Shown in pieces: positions 5,079 to 5,812 of a stretch of 5,812 nt of DNA. Made by a program: the position numbers and the translations under genes. The first letter of the stretch is position 1. Every line of letters starts with the position of its first letter. The notes beneath the pieces were generated by a model. That model was not told the origin of the DNA. It did no database searches and was given only the letters and a program-made list of their open reading frames with translations. Source of the DNA: Bacteroidota bacterium (GTDB lineage Bacteria > Bacteroidota > Rhodothermia > Rhodothermales > UBA10348); contig JACZYK010000184.1 of NCBI GenBank assembly GCA_022571135.1, forward strand, positions 1 through 5,812. The letters are read 5' to 3'.

Positions 5079-5812
5079 TCTACCTGCCTCGATACGTTCA
5101 ACAGTATTCCCATCATCATTCCGCTGGCCATCATAGAGGTGCCTCCGTAGGAAACGAACGGAAGGGGCAGACCGGTCACAGGCAACAGGCCGCAGGTCAC
5201 GCCCGCGTGCACGAAGCCGTAGAGGACCAGCATCACGACGAGCCCTGCGCTCAAAAAGAGACCGAGTGGATCGGGCGCCCTTCTTGCGATCCTGAGCAAT
5301 CCCCGGGAGAGAATGACGACGTAGACCATCAGTAAAAGCACGGCTCCTACGACGCCATATTCCTCTGCGATGATTGCATAAATGAAATCGTTGTACGGCG
5401 CCGGCAGGAAGTCACGCTGTACGCTCTTTCCCGGTCCGACACCGGATATCCCCCCCATGGCGAAAGCGATTCGGGCTTGCTGTGCCTGATACCCTTCATT
5501 CTGGACCGAAAAGACCTCCGTCTCCTCGGTGTTGGGAAAGAGCTTCACGCCGAGGTACGACTCGATCCGGGAGGCCCGACCCGGCGATGCCATCAAAAGT
5601 GTGTAGGCCAGAATCAATCCGACGGCGCCCACAGCACCGATGTGGAGAACGCTGACACGGGCAATGAAGCACATCGTGAGGACCGAGACCAGAACCAGGG
5701 CGGCGGTCGAGAGATCTTCAATACCGATTACGGCTACCGTCAGAAGAATCCACGCGAATATGGGTGCGAAAGCCCTAGAGAAAGATTTGATGTAGAGTTG
5801 TTTTCGCGCGAG
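5075..5812 (-). CDS. ftsW: Septal peptidoglycan polymerase FtsW, C-terminal 245 residues (5' end outside window)
   Basis: FtsW is the SEDS-family glycosyltransferase that polymerises lipid II at the septum with the FtsI transpeptidase. The frame is open from base 5812; the first in-window Met is at 5674, but the 46 codons before it are clearly FtsW, so the gene is cut by the window edge and lacks roughly its first third. In fragment numbering, IEDLSTAAL (31-39) is the conserved DLST motif. Membrane segments lie near 15-30, 35-55, 58-75, 153-171, 184-204 and 224-241. The large extracytoplasmic loop (76-140) contains QNEGYQAQQARIAFAMGG and GVGPGKS (124-130). DFIYAIIAEEYG (142-153) holds the conserved Asp equated with the SEDS catalytic residue. 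GLPLPFVSYGGTSMMASG (214-231) is a family hallmark. RodA is the nearest alternative; the murG neighbour and sequence favour FtsW. Confidence 0.95.
   Translation of the reverse strand, partial: LARKQLYIKSFSRAFAPIFAWILLTVAVIGIEDLSTAALVLVSVLTMCFIARVSVLHIGAVGAVGLILAYTLLMASPGRASRIESYLGVKLFPNTEETEVFSVQNEGYQAQQARIAFAMGGISGVGPGKSVQRDFLPAPYNDFIYAIIAEEYGVVGAVLLLMVYVVILSRGLLRIARRAPDPLGLFLSAGLVVMLVLYGFVHAGVTCGLLPVTGLPLPFVSYGGTSMMASGMMMGILLNVSRQVE

Noticed and set aside
5075..5674. Reading ftsW as a complete 199-residue gene starting at the Met at 5674
   Set aside because: The same frame continues without a stop to the window edge and encodes the conserved DLST motif, so the Met is internal and the gene is truncated only by the window.
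1..5812. tRNA, rRNA, CRISPR, insertion sequence or phage content
   Set aside because: No cloverleaf, spaced repeats, transposase or terminal inverted repeats were seen; the window is filled by six core division and wall genes with consistent composition.

Overview
The window is a stretch of a bacterial division and cell wall (dcw) cluster. All six genes lie on the minus strand. In transcription order, right to left, they are ftsW (3' part only), murG, murC, ftsQ, ftsA and ftsZ (5' part only). No plus-strand gene, RNA gene, mobile element, CRISPR array or long repeat could be supported. Almost every base is coding, and the largest non-coding gap is 107 bases.

The organism is probably from the Bacteroidota / Rhodothermota / Balneolota / Chlorobiota (FCB) assemblage. 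MurG carries QEQNAHVGVTNRIL and PSPNVAADHQT, close to forms I associate with that group rather than the proteobacterial forms. FtsW carries GPGKSVQRDFLP and DFIYAIIAEEYG, which also fit. murC is followed directly by ftsQ with no ddl or murB between them. Ribosome-binding sites are uneven, again common in that assemblage. Base composition looks moderately GC-rich (mid-50s percent by eye, not computed), which suggests a Rhodothermota-like lineage rather than a low-GC Bacteroidales or Flavobacteriales. This placement is inference from motifs remembered, not a search.

Layout: 5812-5075 is ftsW, the SEDS septal peptidoglycan polymerase. 5078-3948 is murG, which makes lipid II and overlaps ftsW by 4 bases (GTGA). 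3951-2467 is murC, the UDP-MurNAc:L-alanine ligase, overlapping murG by 4 bases (ATGA). 2450-1719 is ftsQ, a divisome POTRA protein, 16 bases after murC. 1673-411 is ftsA, the actin-like membrane anchor of FtsZ, 45 bases after ftsQ. 303-1 is the start of ftsZ, 107 bases after ftsA and with the strongest ribosome-binding site seen here.

The genes form one pathway. MurC begins the peptide stem on UDP-MurNAc and MurG completes lipid II. FtsW polymerises lipid II at the septum, FtsQ links the periplasmic and cytoplasmic divisome, and FtsA tethers FtsZ filaments to the membrane. The spacing widens steadily toward ftsZ (-4, -4, 16, 45, 107). This suggests tight translational coupling upstream and more independent control of the FtsA/FtsZ end.

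I found no previously undescribed system. The points worth a second look are small: hairpins in the two ftsA-flanking gaps, an A8 tract in murC that is also the T-tract of a terminator-like structure on the opposite strand, the contrast in ribosome-binding sites between ftsA and ftsZ, and a charged C-terminal tail on MurC.
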